DNA of 64,000 nucleotides from Prostheceraeus crozeri (Eukaryota; Platyhelminthes; Polycladida; Euryleptidae). The notes below the pieces were generated by a model, which worked only from the letters and a program-made list of their open reading frames with translations, was not told the origin of the DNA and ran no database searches. The stretch lies in contig CAJQUW010003449.1 of the NCBI GenBank assembly GCA_907163375.1, forward strand, positions 239,545 to 303,544. The letters are read 5' to 3'. A program made the position numbers and the translations under genes. Shown here piece by piece: positions 1-12,499 of the stretch (positions are counted from its first letter, which is position 1; every line of letters starts with the position of its first letter).

Positions 1-370
1 TACTATGATTCATGCGTTATGACATCGTACGAGACGCGTTTACATGGCCGACAGTCATACTGTCATAGTAGTTTTTTCATAGTATGCTTCATTTCGTCTG
101 GTTCCATATGTTTTGATGCATTTGTTATGTTTCACATTGTGTCTGTCTGGTATACTTATTTTTAGATTTTTCATTACATGTTACATAGTATGTTTACGTC
201 ATCGTATAACGTTAGGTCTTCATACTAAGTTTCATACATAGTATGTATGTTTTTGAATATTACGTATGCCATGGTAGGGCCCGACAGAGCCGTTACATTC
301 GTTTAGTTGTGGTTCATACTATGTTACATACGTCTGTTTCATACGAATGTTTCATAGTATGATTCATACC
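1..370. repeat. degenerate CATAGTATG repeat
   Basis: The 9-mer CATAGTATG occurs near 78, 184, 236 and 352, and its reverse complement CATACTATG near 312, with several one-off variants between. The motif is itself nearly palindromic. Looks like decayed simple or subterminal transposon repeat; no ORF. The element may extend left of the window. Confidence 0.5.
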
Positions 371-789
371 AATTTTTTCTGCACGGGTAAGTAGACAGAA
401 TTTTTTTTCTGTATTTTCTTTTGTTTAAGCTTCCTCATTCCATTCCAAGATGAGGACTTTTAATTTTGATTGCTATTTTTTGCATAGTCGCCAAAATGTC
501 ATTAGAAATATAATACACTCCAGCCTACCTCCAAACGAAATGGTGTGTAGTAAATAGTAATATAATGATACCTAATATATTAATATAGTACATAGTAGCG
601 AAATAGTAAACAAAAAATGGTGTACTAGGATTTTCTTCTAATTTTTCGAAATTTCTAATTTTCAGATCCGTAGTCTGTACTTTCGTAGAATTTCTTCAGC
701 AGAATCTTGAATGTTGAATCAAAATGCTGAGACAAGAATTCACACCTAAGCCATACAAAATCATTTATCCGATTATGCGAATGACTTAC

Positions 790-939
790 GAGGCACACAA
801 CTTGTAAAACGTTCACTGCACCCTTCCACCAATTCATTATTGACTCTATCTTTAACAACTCCAAGAATGACGATCGGTCGAGTGTAGTTGATGGTCAGCT
901 GCTGAACAGGTTCATAGGACAGGATTCGATCATCCGATT
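790..939 (-). CDS. dlg: dlg exon: start of guanylate-kinase-like domain
   Basis: 150 bp, phase 1/1. Acceptor TTTTGTAG|AATC, donor CCTC|GTAAGT. Encodes SDDRILSYEPVQQLTINYTR, PIVILGVVKDRVNNELVE, GCSERFTSCVP. This matches the DLG entry to GK ([45 protein letters not shown]). As in all MAGUK GK domains, the kinase P-loop is changed (GVVKDR), so it is a phosphopeptide-binding fold, not an enzyme. The following TTRPKR exon is not in 1-789, so the gene runs off the left edge. Confidence 0.95.
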
Positions 940-3900
940 CTACAAAATAGTTAAAAATTATAATTAGATAAGAAAAAACATGTTCTTCTAGAGAGCGACA
1001 AAACGGCACCTCCAAGTAATATAGAAAGAGTTCAGTAATAATGCAACAAGTAGAAAGATTAGTTTGAAAACGATTTACTATTTTTGGTTCAGAAATTTCT
1101 CAGAAAATTCATTTTTGTTTCAAAGAATCATGAATAAAGATAGGGGCTACTCAGTGAAAAATTAGTTCCCTAAATTCTATTGCCATAAATTAACAGAAGG
1201 AAAATATCATTAAATCTTCCAAGTTTATTGTGAAAACAAGTCTTAGTTCATTAAGAAAAATTCAAAAATATTGGAGTGTCACGTAAGCCTACGCTAGTTC
1301 TAGAACAAGTATATTTCAATCTATGTCAGTGTTCACGAAGCTTTCTTCAAGGAACTTAAACATTGGTGCCAACAGATCTTAGCAACCTTATTATTATTAT
1401 TATAATAAGATTCTAACAAATTAATTATAAATAAATAACTTAATTGAAGTATCAACTAAGCTAGCACTATGCATCACAAAGGTAAGGTGATCTCTGAGGG
1501 AATGCACACCATATCTTAAACAAATCCATATCCCCATATTCGATTCGAATTTTCATAGTAGTGAGTTGATAATAAAAACCATTCTTAGATGTAGCACACT
1601 TGCCAGTCCGAAATGGGATGATACTATTTGGGAAAGCACTACCTGAGTGGCAAAGCAATGCAGCGAAGTCGTGGCATTATTGCATCAGAGCCTGATACAA
1701 TGCAATTTCTTCGGCTATAGAATAATGTGATGTAGAGACTACATGTAATTTAGTATGTACGAATACATTGCATTCGGTGTGAATTGAGGGGACTTTCAGT
1801 ACGAGTATATGGACCAAGCTGACCTGATAGCATGTCATAGGAGCATTTACTGTGCGTACTTGACTTCACTTTATTTCGTTACATTGTCCGAAATCGAATC
1901 AATGGAGCAGACTAGTGTCTAACAAAAGTGGAAAGAGGAAACGCAGATGAGGATTTCTAAACATTTTTATTTTCTTTAGTAGACTAAGAGATCTTATGGG
2001 TCCCGCAAAGACTAAAAAAATCTATAGTTGGTCAAGTTGGTGAATACGAGGTGACTCACTTAAATGAATACTTATGTCCCACTTATCCTCGTTAACATTC
2101 CTGAACATGGCACCTGGAAACGGTTATGTTAATTACCACACCCCTACCTTCTCTATTTTGATTCGGCATCACCTTTGCCTTAGATATTTTGTAACGACGC
2201 TTTATCAGTAGCCCAAATGTTATACAGAGGTCGGTGGTTCAAATCTACCAAGACGCGCAGTTATTTTCCGTCTGTTGAAATACAACAATGACATCAAGAA
2301 ATTGTAGGAGAGCGTCTTAGGATCGATGTCATTGACAATGTATCAAAGGATAAATACATGAAAATGAATGACATCAGGATATCTGTAAGAAAAATCCCAT
2401 CACACAATAAATAACTCGTAAGTGCTCACTTATAGCTTATTCATGAAAAGCAACTAAACGTTCAGTTAAATCTGAACTTCATGGATGTTAAACGAAACTC
2501 AAGAAAATGGCATGTCAAAGTAAACTACGATAAGCCACAATATTATATAAACTGAAAATTGCATGCTCAGCATTCTATGCTGTGAAAAGCGTTTCATTTC
2601 TACTGCAAACAGTTAAGATGTTAGAAGATAACTTTTTCGTGGGTCAGCTGAAAATAACTCAATAACAGGGAGCCGACAGATGGGAAACTCATGCGATTTT
2701 GTATAATATGTGGCATCTTCAATGCTTCGCACCACAGTAATGCATTCTTGAAAAGTAAAACGCGGTAAACATGCATTTAAGTGAAACCCATGAAGCTCAA
2801 AATCCCATGAATTTCTAAGGTCTGCAACGTGGAAGTCATTCGCAGCAAACTTCTCTTCTTTAGGAAAATCTCCAGCCTGCGCACTTGGCCTGGCCAATCA
2901 CATGAGTGGGATCATCAGCCACGTATCAACTATACCATCTTTCGAGTCGATTTCCGTTGCTAAATCTGGATGACCTCAAGGCATGACAAGTCTGCAAGTT
3001 GAACGACGCTCGGAGGAGATCAGTAATGTGTAGTCATTACATAAGGAACCAAAGTTTCGAGAATACACTATTGACGGAGGGGTGGCACCGAAAGTCCAGC
3101 GTCTTTTCTTCGCGTATGCACGCTATCGTTGGTATTTCGCCATTTTGCCTTCTCAGCAGCACTGCCATATGGGAGTGGGCAGTACGCAACAGCGATCTCA
3201 ACACTGAATTGAAGGGAAGCGAGATGGGTCCACGGCTACTGCTTGCCGCCATGACTGCGTGTATTAGCTCTTTTCTACTGTTTGAGAGGTAGCACGACAA
3301 ATGGCAGTTTTCGAAATGGATATATCGTTTTCTGGCATTCACTGGATGGTAATATAGATCATTGAGGCGACCCAAGACTCTTGGAATCGTCAACCAACCC
3401 TTCCTTTCACAACAGTGCGAATGTTCTGCCTGTATGTCGACTTTCTATACTGTTTCACGAACTTCTCCAGAGTGAATCCTTTGCTGTCTTAGTTTGGCAT
3501 GTCCGCCCACCGACCTTCGACGTTCTTTCTGGGCAGTTTATGGAGACGATTAATTACGAACTTCACTCATATTTTCCAGCTCTAGCTCATGAGAATTAAA
3601 TGCAAACGAAGTGCAGAGAACAAGAATTAACACACACGAGGAATTCAACTGCCAGTAAAACGTTCCAGCAAGAATTTAGAACGCGTTGCATCATCAGACA
3701 CTTACTACTTGGGCTGACAGCTGCATTGTCTGAAGAAAAAAATCACAACCATAGAATAGGAATATGAAAGGGTTGGTGGCTGGTGGGTCTAATGTAGACG
3801 GAATCATTTTGATTCGAAAAAATCATTTGGTGTTAGCACTAACATATCGAGGGTTTCATCCACACTATCTCAATCATTCAACGAAATTTAGTCATACATG

Positions 3901-3970
3901 CGACCGTCAGATCAATATTTAACACCATCTCTAATTCAAATCTATGAACTGCGTGCGTGTTATTTGCATG
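940..3970. other. dlg intron, no clear gene
   Basis: Intron between the SH3-HOOK and GK exons. Open frames at 2613-2897 (minus, 94 codons) and 3037-3393 (minus, 118 codons) have no recognisable domain and no good splice or promoter context. A tRNA-like A/B-box stretch lies at 2191-2260. Otherwise AT-rich sequence without visible structure. Confidence 0.5.
2191..2260 (+). repeat. tRNA-like SINE head (fragment)
   Basis: Contains a good B-box (GGTGGTTCAAATCTACC) and a weak A-box upstream at normal spacing. The acceptor stem does not pair and there is no terminator, so it reads as a decayed tRNA-derived SINE head and not a tRNA gene. Confidence 0.3.
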
Positions 3971-3975
3971 ATGAC

Positions 3976-4090
3976 GGTTGATGGAGGGAAAGCCATGGTT
4001 TGACGGATGTTGTTTGCATTGATCACAGGCAAACTGAAGTGTGATCAATACAGCTAAGATCCGTCGAACCGTGCTTTTCCCTCCGTAACC
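3976..4090. repeat. decayed inverted repeat (hairpin)
   Basis: Two arms of about 50 bp (3976-4026 and 4039-4090) match in inverse at roughly 80-85 percent, sharing GGAGGGAAA, CGACGGAT-like and ATTGATCAC blocks, around a 12-nt loop. Probably an old foldback or Penelope-type palindrome; no target duplication was found. Confidence 0.5.
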
Positions 4091-4357
4091 TTTTCTATTT
4101 TGAATATTTGGGTTCCCTCTAAATACTCCATGTCCGACATTAACATAATATGACCGATATTAACATAATACAGGTAATCAAAATCAATGAAGCTTATAAA
4201 CATGAGTGCAATTGATGGGCGATAGGAAAGATGCTGAAGCTCAGACTATTGCATATTTAAGAAACATCGTAGCCTATGCCACCAGGGCACAAATAAGAAC
4301 AGATAGGCCTATTTCCATTGAATCCATGCTTCTGCAGTACACATGATACTCTCAAAG

Positions 4358-5706
4358 CAGGGTGGCCGCATTAAAATCTTGAAAAAATTGTCTATACTCG
4401 TGCATGTATACTATTAGAATTTGTGTATCCTCGCGTTACAAATTGTATAACATTATTATAGTTGCATTATAGCAGCATAAAGTCGGTTTCTGCAACATAA
4501 TTCGTTAGAATTGCGAATAGGTTTCTGATGGGGACTGCTTAATCAGATTAGAAGATCTGTTTTTTTTAAATTTTATTTATTTAAAATAAAACAATTTGTT
4601 ACTTTTCATTGAGTAACCCCTAGCTTCGTTCATGGCTCATAGCTGTGCTAGGGGTGAAAATTCAGTAAAAAAAAGAAAGAAGCAATGAAAGAGTTTTTGA
4701 TTAATGTTCATTTATAGAAACTTTTGAATGTAAGGTTAACCAAAAATAAGAATATGTAGTCATTGTCTTCTCAGAGAAAATTCGATCACCTCTTTTCTTT
4801 TTTTCCCACCTATATACAGTGAGGCTTATATATCATCATGTTTTTCTTGGCACGCATTGCCAATTCTTCTCTTTATATTGTCAAAGGATGTACGTATTAA
4901 TCAATAAGATACATACATTTATTTGTTATGTAATTTCCTGTCGTCCAAGCCCCCAGCAACGGGGAGAGGGATGGGGGTGGTGACGTCAAATCATCATTGT
5001 TTTTCTTTAGTTTTATTCATAAATTTCACTCACATTCGGAATACCAAGTCCATGGAAAACCCCAAAAGATTCTCGCATGAGTTTTCTGTAATCACTATAA
5101 AATACAGCTACCCTAAGTTAAAAGATGTAAAGAGAGTTTCATTGTATGAAGTGATAAATAATCAACTGATTTCCTGCAACATAAATTGTATGTTAGAGGG
5201 AGAGACCACCTACATTTTCAACATCGAAAATAATTGCACTATAAATGCACCTCCCATTAGCTGCCATTACGAACATAAATTGTATGCATTATAGTTTAGT
5301 ACTACCTATAATTTGATTCGATTGGAATATTCGGTGTGCGACTGTCCTCTTCAAGTTTGAGCTTTAGTTTACTGCTTTCCAGATTAATGCCTCTCCATTT
5401 GAATTTGAATTGCATCGAGTTATACTGAACATTGCCTTCCATTTCTACTTTCAGGACGATTATTTAAAAATTGAATTCCGTAAGAACATTGAAAGCGACT
5501 TTGAAAAATCCGTCATGAAAAAGCAATAACCACTACCCTGAAAAGCAGACCACATTTACTCAGTTGTATATAATTTAACGAAGTGTATTCCAGTTTATGC
5601 TTCTTTCAACTACGACACTTGAATTTCGTGTATCATGTATTAAATTCGCGTACAATCGTGAATATTCGTGCATTAACACGAATTTCGTGTATATGCGGCC
5701 ACCCTG
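4358..5706. mobile_element. CAGGG-ended DNA transposon, non-autonomous
   Basis: Ends are CAGGGTGGCCGCAT and its inverse ATGCGGCCACCCTG, flanked by an exact 6-bp direct repeat TCAAAG (4352-4357 and 5707-5712). Subterminal copies of ACGAATTTCGTGTA-like words sit inside the right end. CAGGG termini and subterminal repeats are hAT-like, but hAT elements normally give 8 bp. An internal hairpin (CCCCTAGC...GCTAGGGG) lies near 4616-4656. The only open frame (4923-5294, plus) shows no transposase motif. Confidence 0.7.
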
Positions 5707-6102
5707 TCAAAGATATTCAAAAATTCTTCTGATGATGCAATTATTTTTCATAATTCAATCTAAATTCTAAATATGCCAGAAATTCTGTGGAAAATTATTT
5801 TACGAAACTCTACTTTCACCAGTTGGTGGTGATTCTATCTTCACTGCGACATGGCGTATTGCGAAAGTTCTCGCGAATCAGGAATATAGTTTGGGTTCCC
5901 ACAAATTACAAATATTTGACGACACAATTAATGGAAATATGTGTCGCTAAATTATTTTGTGTTCACTTCGTGGTTTGCAGTACATTCACTCCAACAGAAA
6001 GTTACATTCTGAACTTCATAAAAACTTCATACTTCATACTGCTATCACTTTGACTTAGTAGTACAAGATAACAAGAAATAGACGATGAAGAATTCAACTC
6101 AC

Positions 6103-6747
6103 TTTCATTGTTGCTACGACCATCTAACTCCGAGGCCGAAGTGCTCTGTACATTCCCTGCAGCACTCTCCTTCGACTTTGAGCCCAAATGGAACTTCCGC
6201 AGCAATGACGAAGATTTTTTCTTGGTTCCTTTGTCAAGAGAATTGCTTCCGTTAGCAGTGTTGACACCGCCGGTCGGGGAAGAAGCTCCGCTATGATGCT
6301 GAGACGGAAGATCACCAAGGCTGCCCCCTCCAGCACCGCCGCCGCCTAGACTGCCGTGATGGAAGTTGACGCGCTTCAGTCGAGCTCTCTCCCGTCGCTC
6401 CACACGCTTCTTGGAGGGAACGATACCGAGGCCGGCGTAGTCACCGTTAGAAAGAACTCGACGCGCCTGCCACCATTCATCATCAGAGGCATTGATGACG
6501 TGAAGAATATCGCCGAATTTAAAGGCCAAGCCTTTGTTCGGGAGTCCACCGTCCTTTGAAGGCTCAAAGTCGAACAGAGCTCTCACGTAGAGAGTTCGCT
6601 TCTGAGTCGTTTTCAAAGAGCCACCGACTAGTGGATCTGAGAAGTTGGTTGTGTTTGGAGTTCCGGCCAAACTGCCGCCTGCTGAAGTATTGCCTAACAT
6701 TATTTGCTCCTGCAATTCCTGCATCCGCGAGTCGTAACGCCGATATT
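6103..6747 (-). CDS. dlg: dlg exon: SH3 and HOOK region
   Basis: 645 bp, phase 1/1. Acceptor CATTCCAG|AATA, donor GAAA|GTGAGT. Begins EYRRYDSRMQELQEQIM (family EEYSRFEAKIHDLREQMM), then an S/G/T-rich stretch, then SH3: KRTLYVRALFDFEPSKDGG, LAFKFGDILHVINASDDEWW, QARRV, GIVPSKKRVERRERARLKRV. MAGUK SH3 packs against GK rather than binding classic PxxP ligands. The HOOK is long (about 90 residues), with a glycine-rich GGGGAGGG run and a basic Lys/Ser patch KKKSSSLLRKFHLGSKSKES, which in other DLGs is alternatively spliced and binds calmodulin or other regulators. Confidence 0.96.
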
Positions 6748-9635
6748 CTGGAATGTAAAACTGACAGCTATCTCACCAAAGATCGGGAAATATGAATTCC
6801 TACAGTAACTACTTCAATTCAGTCGGAAAACGTGTCTAAACAATGACGAAAGTAATCAGTTTTGAGTCTAGTACAGCACAGTACATGCATTGCAGTAATT
6901 TTGATAGTTAAAAGAAAAAGATAAAAATCACCCCGAAGTTCAGATTTTAGAGCTAGCATCTCTCCCTCAGACAACCTCTTTCTACGAGTAGTGTAATGAT
7001 AGCAATATACTTAATTTATTCGCTTCACATGCGAGATGGCAAGCGCCACATGAGAAGCATAGGTGCGGAGTAAAGCAATAACGGTAAAAAAAGTTGATGA
7101 ATGAAGTTAAAAAAACAGTTTTCAAAAGAATTTCTTATCGTCGTGTACTACTTCCGGCGAGCGATCCAACAGAGTCTTCGCATTTCCAGCCTTATTGCGC
7201 TTCCCATCGTAGCCAACGAGGGTCGAGATCGTCCTAATAGGCTGGCGCAGAAAATCAGTTCATTTTGATGTTTTCAATGCGTTAAACGATTATCATGGTT
7301 GTGAAACATAAAAATATTGTTAACATTATAAAAATGAATGAGTTTTTGATGAAATAGCAGATTGAGTTCTCACGTTTATATGTTGCTGAATGAAATGCAA
7401 CCAAATTGGCTTTGAGACCTAATCACCACACCATGAGTTGTCACAAAACATCAGATCTAATACCTCAATACATGTTAACTACTCGACATGTTCAACAACC
7501 TGCTTTAAAGATGAGCAACCCCGTACTTGATTGCACTTCATTCAGCAGCATAAAAAAGCAGGGATTCCGTCTGTCATTTTATGAACAAGAAACATTTTTG
7601 AAAGAACTTTGGAATTGTTAACACGTCAAAATGTCCTCTTTTTTGCGCTCATCCATGTTTGGAAGATTCATTGTATTTCATTGAACAACGTAGAAGTGTG
7701 ATGATTAGGCAAAAACCTTTCTTTAAAGTAAGGAGATGAAATCTTGTTCTCTGATCCTATTTCCTGACAACTTAATGCCATGTTGGTCATCAATTCCTTT
7801 AAGTCGTGAGTGCAGAGGACCCTGAGTTTTTGTAGGATTGAAAGAAGCAGGCCATTTGAAGCCCTATGACTCGAAGTCCTTTAATGACAATGAGAACAGG
7901 CTCAAAATCGGCCCGATGACAGAAGAGGTTCATCAATTATTATCAACAGATGATCTCATTCGATTCGAATGCAATCCTCAATTGAGAAAGAGAGCTGAAT
8001 GGACCCCTAAATTACTGAGGAACGGTACCTCCCAGAAATTAGTCCCTTGAAGGGCCGGACTATTAAGTGGGGCTCATCGATTGGTAGACAGGTCTCAATT
8101 CAATGACGGCAGGTTAAGATGGTCGGAGGTTGTGTGCCCCTTGTGACTAATTGCCCCCTGTGTATAATTGCAGCGAGGGGCTTTAGAGATGACAAGCATT
8201 TGAAAATTGAAAAGAGCTGGTATTTTGAAACCAATTTATATTAGAACACTCTTTCAAACTGCTTATTCGAAGGGGCCCCCAGAAACCACGTGAGACACTG
8301 AAAATTCACTTTTTTTTATTATTCGCTTTTAACGAATAAAGTGTCGTCATAAAAAGGGGAGAGATTACTTTTGTGTTTTGCGAATGAAAATTTGCATGCC
8401 TGTGAATTGTGAAATAGTGAGGTTCTGTGTCTCGTACCGCAACGGACGAATCAAAGATGCATGAAGGTCTTGGAGTTCACACACTGTTCAGGTTAATGTG
8501 GGTCGTGATGTATGTAGAGAATCGAGAAAAGCATAATGATGAGTGGTGCAACAGTTGCGAGGCTCAAATTGCTCGGATATTTCCGGTGATTTCCGTTCCA
8601 GCACTGACTAAAACCTTACAAAAGTGATGTAAATACTCGTAATTATCTAGATTACATTGAGCTCGAATGCTGCTAAAGCAACTCTTCGACAAAGCACAAA
8701 TGTACATGTAGCACCAGCAGGGAAAACTGCTTAACAAAAAACCTGCTTTAATTATATTAGTTGCATACAGCTGATCGATTATTCTATGATACATAAGGAT
8801 CGATTGTGCATTATACAGAGATGCAAAACGAAATTCAAAACAAAGTAACTACAGTCTGAGGGTTCCAAGGACTCTCGTGCTTGAATGATTTAAGTCTGCC
8901 GTCATATTTTCTGATCTATCATGCAGCTTTTCGAAGCACCGGAATTTACACTTTTAGTGACATTAACTCCTTTCAATCAATTTGTCTTCACTGGCCGACG
9001 TTTTCATGCATTTTCTTTCAGTGCTTGTTCATCGATGGACAAACAACGGTGACCGTAACGACAGAATGCATTTGGAATATGCGTGCACCTTAAGACAATG
9101 AGGAGTATTCATCGATGATTATCATGTAATTCACCTGCAAGTTACGACTTCCTTTCTTCATGAGATGCTATCCCTAAACATTATGAAGGTCAAGTGAAGA
9201 TGAAGTCAAATTCAGTTTCTCATCAGGACTGGAAAATTACAATATCAGTGCTGCAAGTGAAGGGTTTTGTGATTCTTAAAGCCGTCAGCAGCATTCCTTA
9301 TTCACAGGCTGTCAACTTTCCTTGAGGAGAATCTTAACACTACGGGTGTAATTTCGATTCTTTACTGTGAGAATACCTGTGAAAAGCACGATTTGAGTTT
9401 CATGGATCGTAGTACTCAGTCCTCAGCGCCGAAAGACCTATGTCATTGTTTTGCTCTCTCGTTGAGTGAACCCCAGTACCTTCTGTAATGAAAAAGCGAT
9501 CCAACAATAATCCAAACATCGTTTTGATGTATCGGCTGTCTTCGAGCGCTTAAATTGTCTATGAGAGCATAATGTTGATAATTTAGGTTTTGGAGGTATT
9601 TCCGAATTTTCTCTTCGTTTTGATGAGGTTATGTG
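6748..9635. other. dlg intron, mostly unassigned
   Basis: No gene recognised. A GC-richer patch at 7140-7250 has an open minus frame (GYDGKRNKAGNAKTLLDRSP) preceded by a CAG acceptor-like site, but the phase is wrong for dlg and no family was recognised. An open plus frame at 7838-8050 is likewise unassigned. Confidence 0.4.
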
Positions 9636-9637
9636 TG

Positions 9638-9860
9638 ATCTCGGTGGTAGAGTGGATAAGTGCTTGGAGTCCTGACTCCTGATGTTTAAGTGTGGTCGAG
9701 TACCGACAATGTTATTGGGTCAGCAAGAAAGGTACGCGTATATGCACTTGCAGCCTCTCAACGTTCAACTTGCGTCTGACTGGCACTGCACCGTAGAAGC
9801 CACCGAAGGGGAAAGTGACACTAGAGCTTCATTCATAAAGAGGCTGTAAACACAAAAGCG
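9638..9860 (+). mobile_element. tRNA-derived SINE
   Basis: Starts with a tRNA-like head: A-box GGTAGAGTGGATAAGTGC and B-box GTGGTCGAGTACCGAC, about 45 nt apart, followed by a non-tRNA body of about 150 bp. Exact right end not defined. Confidence 0.45.
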
Positions 9861-10230
9861 TTGCAGCGACAGAAACCGGGTTACTTGTAGTCCTAATTCT
9901 TTGGAAGATGACCCTTAAAATGCAAATAGGAAGCAATTTTTCTTCATCTTCCTCCTTTGTGCACAAGCAGTTCGATCACAATAAGTTGATGATTTAATGT
10001 TCTGTTATGACAATTCATCAAACGAACAATCCAAATCAAACATCGAAATATGATGCTTCTGAATAACTATGTCATGTATTGAGTAACAGCGACATCTTGT
10101 CATTCGATGTCGAAACCTATTTGTTGAATCGAATCTTTTGGAGATACTTGACACCGAGGCATATAAAAATTCAACAACTTAGACAAACTGGGCCATTGTT
10201 TCAACTTAAATAATTTAATGACATTCAACG

Positions 10231-10257
10231 TTTCGGCAGTATTTACAGCTACTTTAG
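10231..10257 (-). repeat. hammerhead-like Penelope motif (solo)
   Basis: On the minus strand CTAAAGTAGC, a short stem-loop, then TGCCGAAACGTTG. It fits the CTGANGA / stem-loop / GAAA pattern of the Penelope-like ends elsewhere in the window, with some changes. Probably a 5'-truncated remnant. Confidence 0.35.
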
Positions 10258-10502
10258 AATTTTTTTCGAAGTTGAAGTGCAAAGTATAACGATCACTAGT
10301 TGTGTTTTCCTTAACGTATACTGTAGTAGAGCCGCAATAATGGTGCTCCACTGCCTTAGCAACTGAGCACCAATGTATTTAGAGCAACTAAGTGAATGAT
10401 CAGAGTTAACCTTCACCTCACCTTTTGGTTCTGAGTGCATGTATGATGCTGAGCAGTTTTTGATGCCTCTGAATAGGAGATTGTGTGTGATGGTTTAGCG
10501 TC

Positions 10503-10682
10503 ACAACTCCTCCTTACTGAGGGCTTGGACGGAGCTGACACAGTCAGACTTTAATCTGCAGCGTATTGATCTTTTAGCCGGGTGCCGTTCCTGACGACTT
10601 CCAATGACACTTTCGGAGCTCGACCTCTGGACCGAAAGATCGCTAGGCCAAACACTTAACCACTGTGCCATGGAGACCACTT
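10503..10682 (-). mobile_element. tRNA-derived SINE with RTE-like tail
   Basis: Minus-strand head GTGGTCTCCATGGCACAGTG with A-box TGGCACAGTGGTTAAG and B-box-like AGAGGTCGAGCTCC; the body contains GTCAGGAACGGCACCCGGC then TAAAAG. That body word closely matches GGCAGGAAGAGCATCCGGCC/GTAAAAA in the RTE LINE at 48.9 kb, so the SINE seems to share sequence with the RTE that could mobilise it. It lies just 3' of an RTE reverse-transcriptase fragment. Confidence 0.6.
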
Positions 10683-10739
10683 GGAGATTATTTCTCATTT
10701 ACCTAACTTATTTCTGCGTTTTGAATCCGTTTGTTCCAA

Positions 10740-10985
10740 TGTCAATGGATCAAACTGTTTCTCCTTACGGATCTCCTCCGAGTCTGACGGTCGAGAGCTG
10801 CTTCAACTATTTGGTTAAGCAGATTACAATCAGATGCCACCATTTCATCCCAGGTCTTCTTCGTACGTCCCTCCGATCTTCCTCCCGTTACTTCAAACTT
10901 TCAAACTCTATTTGCCAAGTCTTCTTCCGTCTTTCGGTGAGCATATCCTAACCATCGCATACGATTTCTACGGATGTTATGATTT
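10740..10985 (-). mobile_element. RTE-clade LINE, C-terminal RT fragment
   Basis: Minus-strand translation gives RMRWLGYAHRKTEEDLANRV, then FEVTGGRSEGRTKKTWDEMV and ASDCNLLNQIVEAALDRQTR. This is the conserved end of RTE/BovB-type ORFs (RLRWFGHV-RR-E, GRRSRGRPKKRW, then D-A-DR-WRR). One in-frame stop; the element is 5'-truncated and decayed. Confidence 0.75.
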
Positions 10986-10989
10986 CTGT

Positions 10990-12390
10990 GAATACCGTGC
11001 TATTTTCTTGTGCATGACATTTCCCCCTACCCCTTTCAGGGAAAATGGGATTGTTCAAATAAATTTAAACAAAAATGCTGCTTATAGATTCCAAGTTTAA
11101 GCGCGATCTCAATTCCGCGTTTGAGTCCCCTTCACTGAGTGATAAACCACACATTCGACTCACCGTGGACATTGCATCTCAGCCGTATCCTGCCTTCTTT
11201 CATTTTCTGCTTTCAGAGTCCACGATCGCTTGTGTACGATATGCAACTTTGGATGCAGGCTTTGAAAATCCTTCCTTTCATGCCTAATGTGGACACTCTT
11301 GATGTTAAGAAAGCTGACAGTTTGCGGAACGTTCTCCAACCTGCGCGTATTGCAGCCAAAGCAGCCTCACATCCTCCGTTTAGCACATCACACAGGTAAC
11401 AGATGCTTCACGGCTTGATACGACAGTCAACGTTGTCTAACATGTGGTGTTAGTATCTTCTTAGCTATCTTAGTATCTGTTGTGCAGTATCTTGCTGCTA
11501 CCTGACACTTTTTGCACACAAAAGAGGCTTGTGCAATTTCACTACAATTTTACGCACACTCAGACAGCTCTGCAACCCCTTCTCACAGTTCTGGTTTGTA
11601 CAAATGATGATGATGATGCTACGATTTATTCATAGTGCATAAACAGAAACCATAGTAGGAATCATCCAAAATCAAGCCTTAATTGGTTACAAGTGGAAGG
11701 CAGCAAAAATATAGATTGGTGAAAAACACTTTGCTAGATGCCGCAAAGAACAAAATAAGCAAAAATTGAACTAAGAGGCAGTCAAAACATCTCTTTCATA
11801 CATATAATGAGAATTCCACTGAAGCGTCGCATCAACGGTTGAAAAATGGTGACGATATGAAAGAAAAGAGAGTAATTATCTTTTGCTGGAGATTCGTGGA
11901 GCTTGTGCAACCAGAATAGGAAAATATTGTTTGAATGCACATCACCAAGCTGATTCACTATCTTAAATAGAATGATAAGTTTATAACGTATTCGACTAGT
12001 CTCAAGACTAAAAGATCAGCAATTTATCTAAACGAAAGCCATTTAGAATCAGAGTTTTGAACTGAGTGATTGACTCACGTCTTTAACTGTTGTAACATGA
12101 TCAATAAGACATTTATGATGCAGACAAAAGATAATATTACAAATTTGACTAGATATAGTGTGTGCTTTGTGCAACATATGGAGTGACGGTAATGGCTGTC
12201 AATACATGTAGACAAATGATACACAATGATACTAATGACCGTGAGAGGCGGATCCGTCAATTGCTCAATTTATTTATGTCTGGGTAGGAAACGGTCCAAC
12301 CATAGTTCCCTGCATGGGAAGACGGTGTGCAGTGGAATTTACTCTCTTAAGAACAACATTCTAATCAAATTAACATAATTATCAAGACTC
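10990..12390. other. dlg intron, no clear feature
   Basis: AT-rich intron between the PDZ3b and SH3-HOOK exons; short open frames around 11075-11399 carry no recognisable motif. I see nothing else in it. Confidence 0.4.
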
Positions 12391-12392
12391 AC

Positions 12393-12495
12393 CTTCAGGT
12401 TTATAAAGGGCAATGATCTCAACCGTTTCTCCAGTTCCTTTGAGTACACGGGCCGCTTCTTCGTGTGTAACGTGAGTCAGATCAATTCCGTTTAC
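12393..12495 (-). CDS. dlg: dlg exon: second half of PDZ3
   Basis: 103 bp, phase 0 in and 1 out. Acceptor TTCTTCAG|GTA, donor GAAG|GTGAGT. Encodes [34 protein letters not shown]. It carries the alpha-B helix with the class-I histidine (VTHEEAA) and the last strand; the family equivalent is [20 protein letters not shown] then AGQAVTIVAQYRPEE. Too short to appear as a long ORF, it was found from the required continuation of PDZ3. Confidence 0.95.
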
Positions 12496-12499
12496 CTGA

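Noticed and set aside
1-370. CRISPR-like spaced repeat
   Set aside because: Repeats are irregular, short and in a eukaryotic intron-rich context.
2191-2260. Functional tRNA gene (also at 9638, 10503 minus, 40840 minus)
   Set aside because: B-boxes are good but acceptor and anticodon stems do not pair; they fit SINE heads.
4923-5294. 123-codon plus frame in the CAGGG-ended element
   Set aside because: AT-rich composition and no transposase motif; likely chance.
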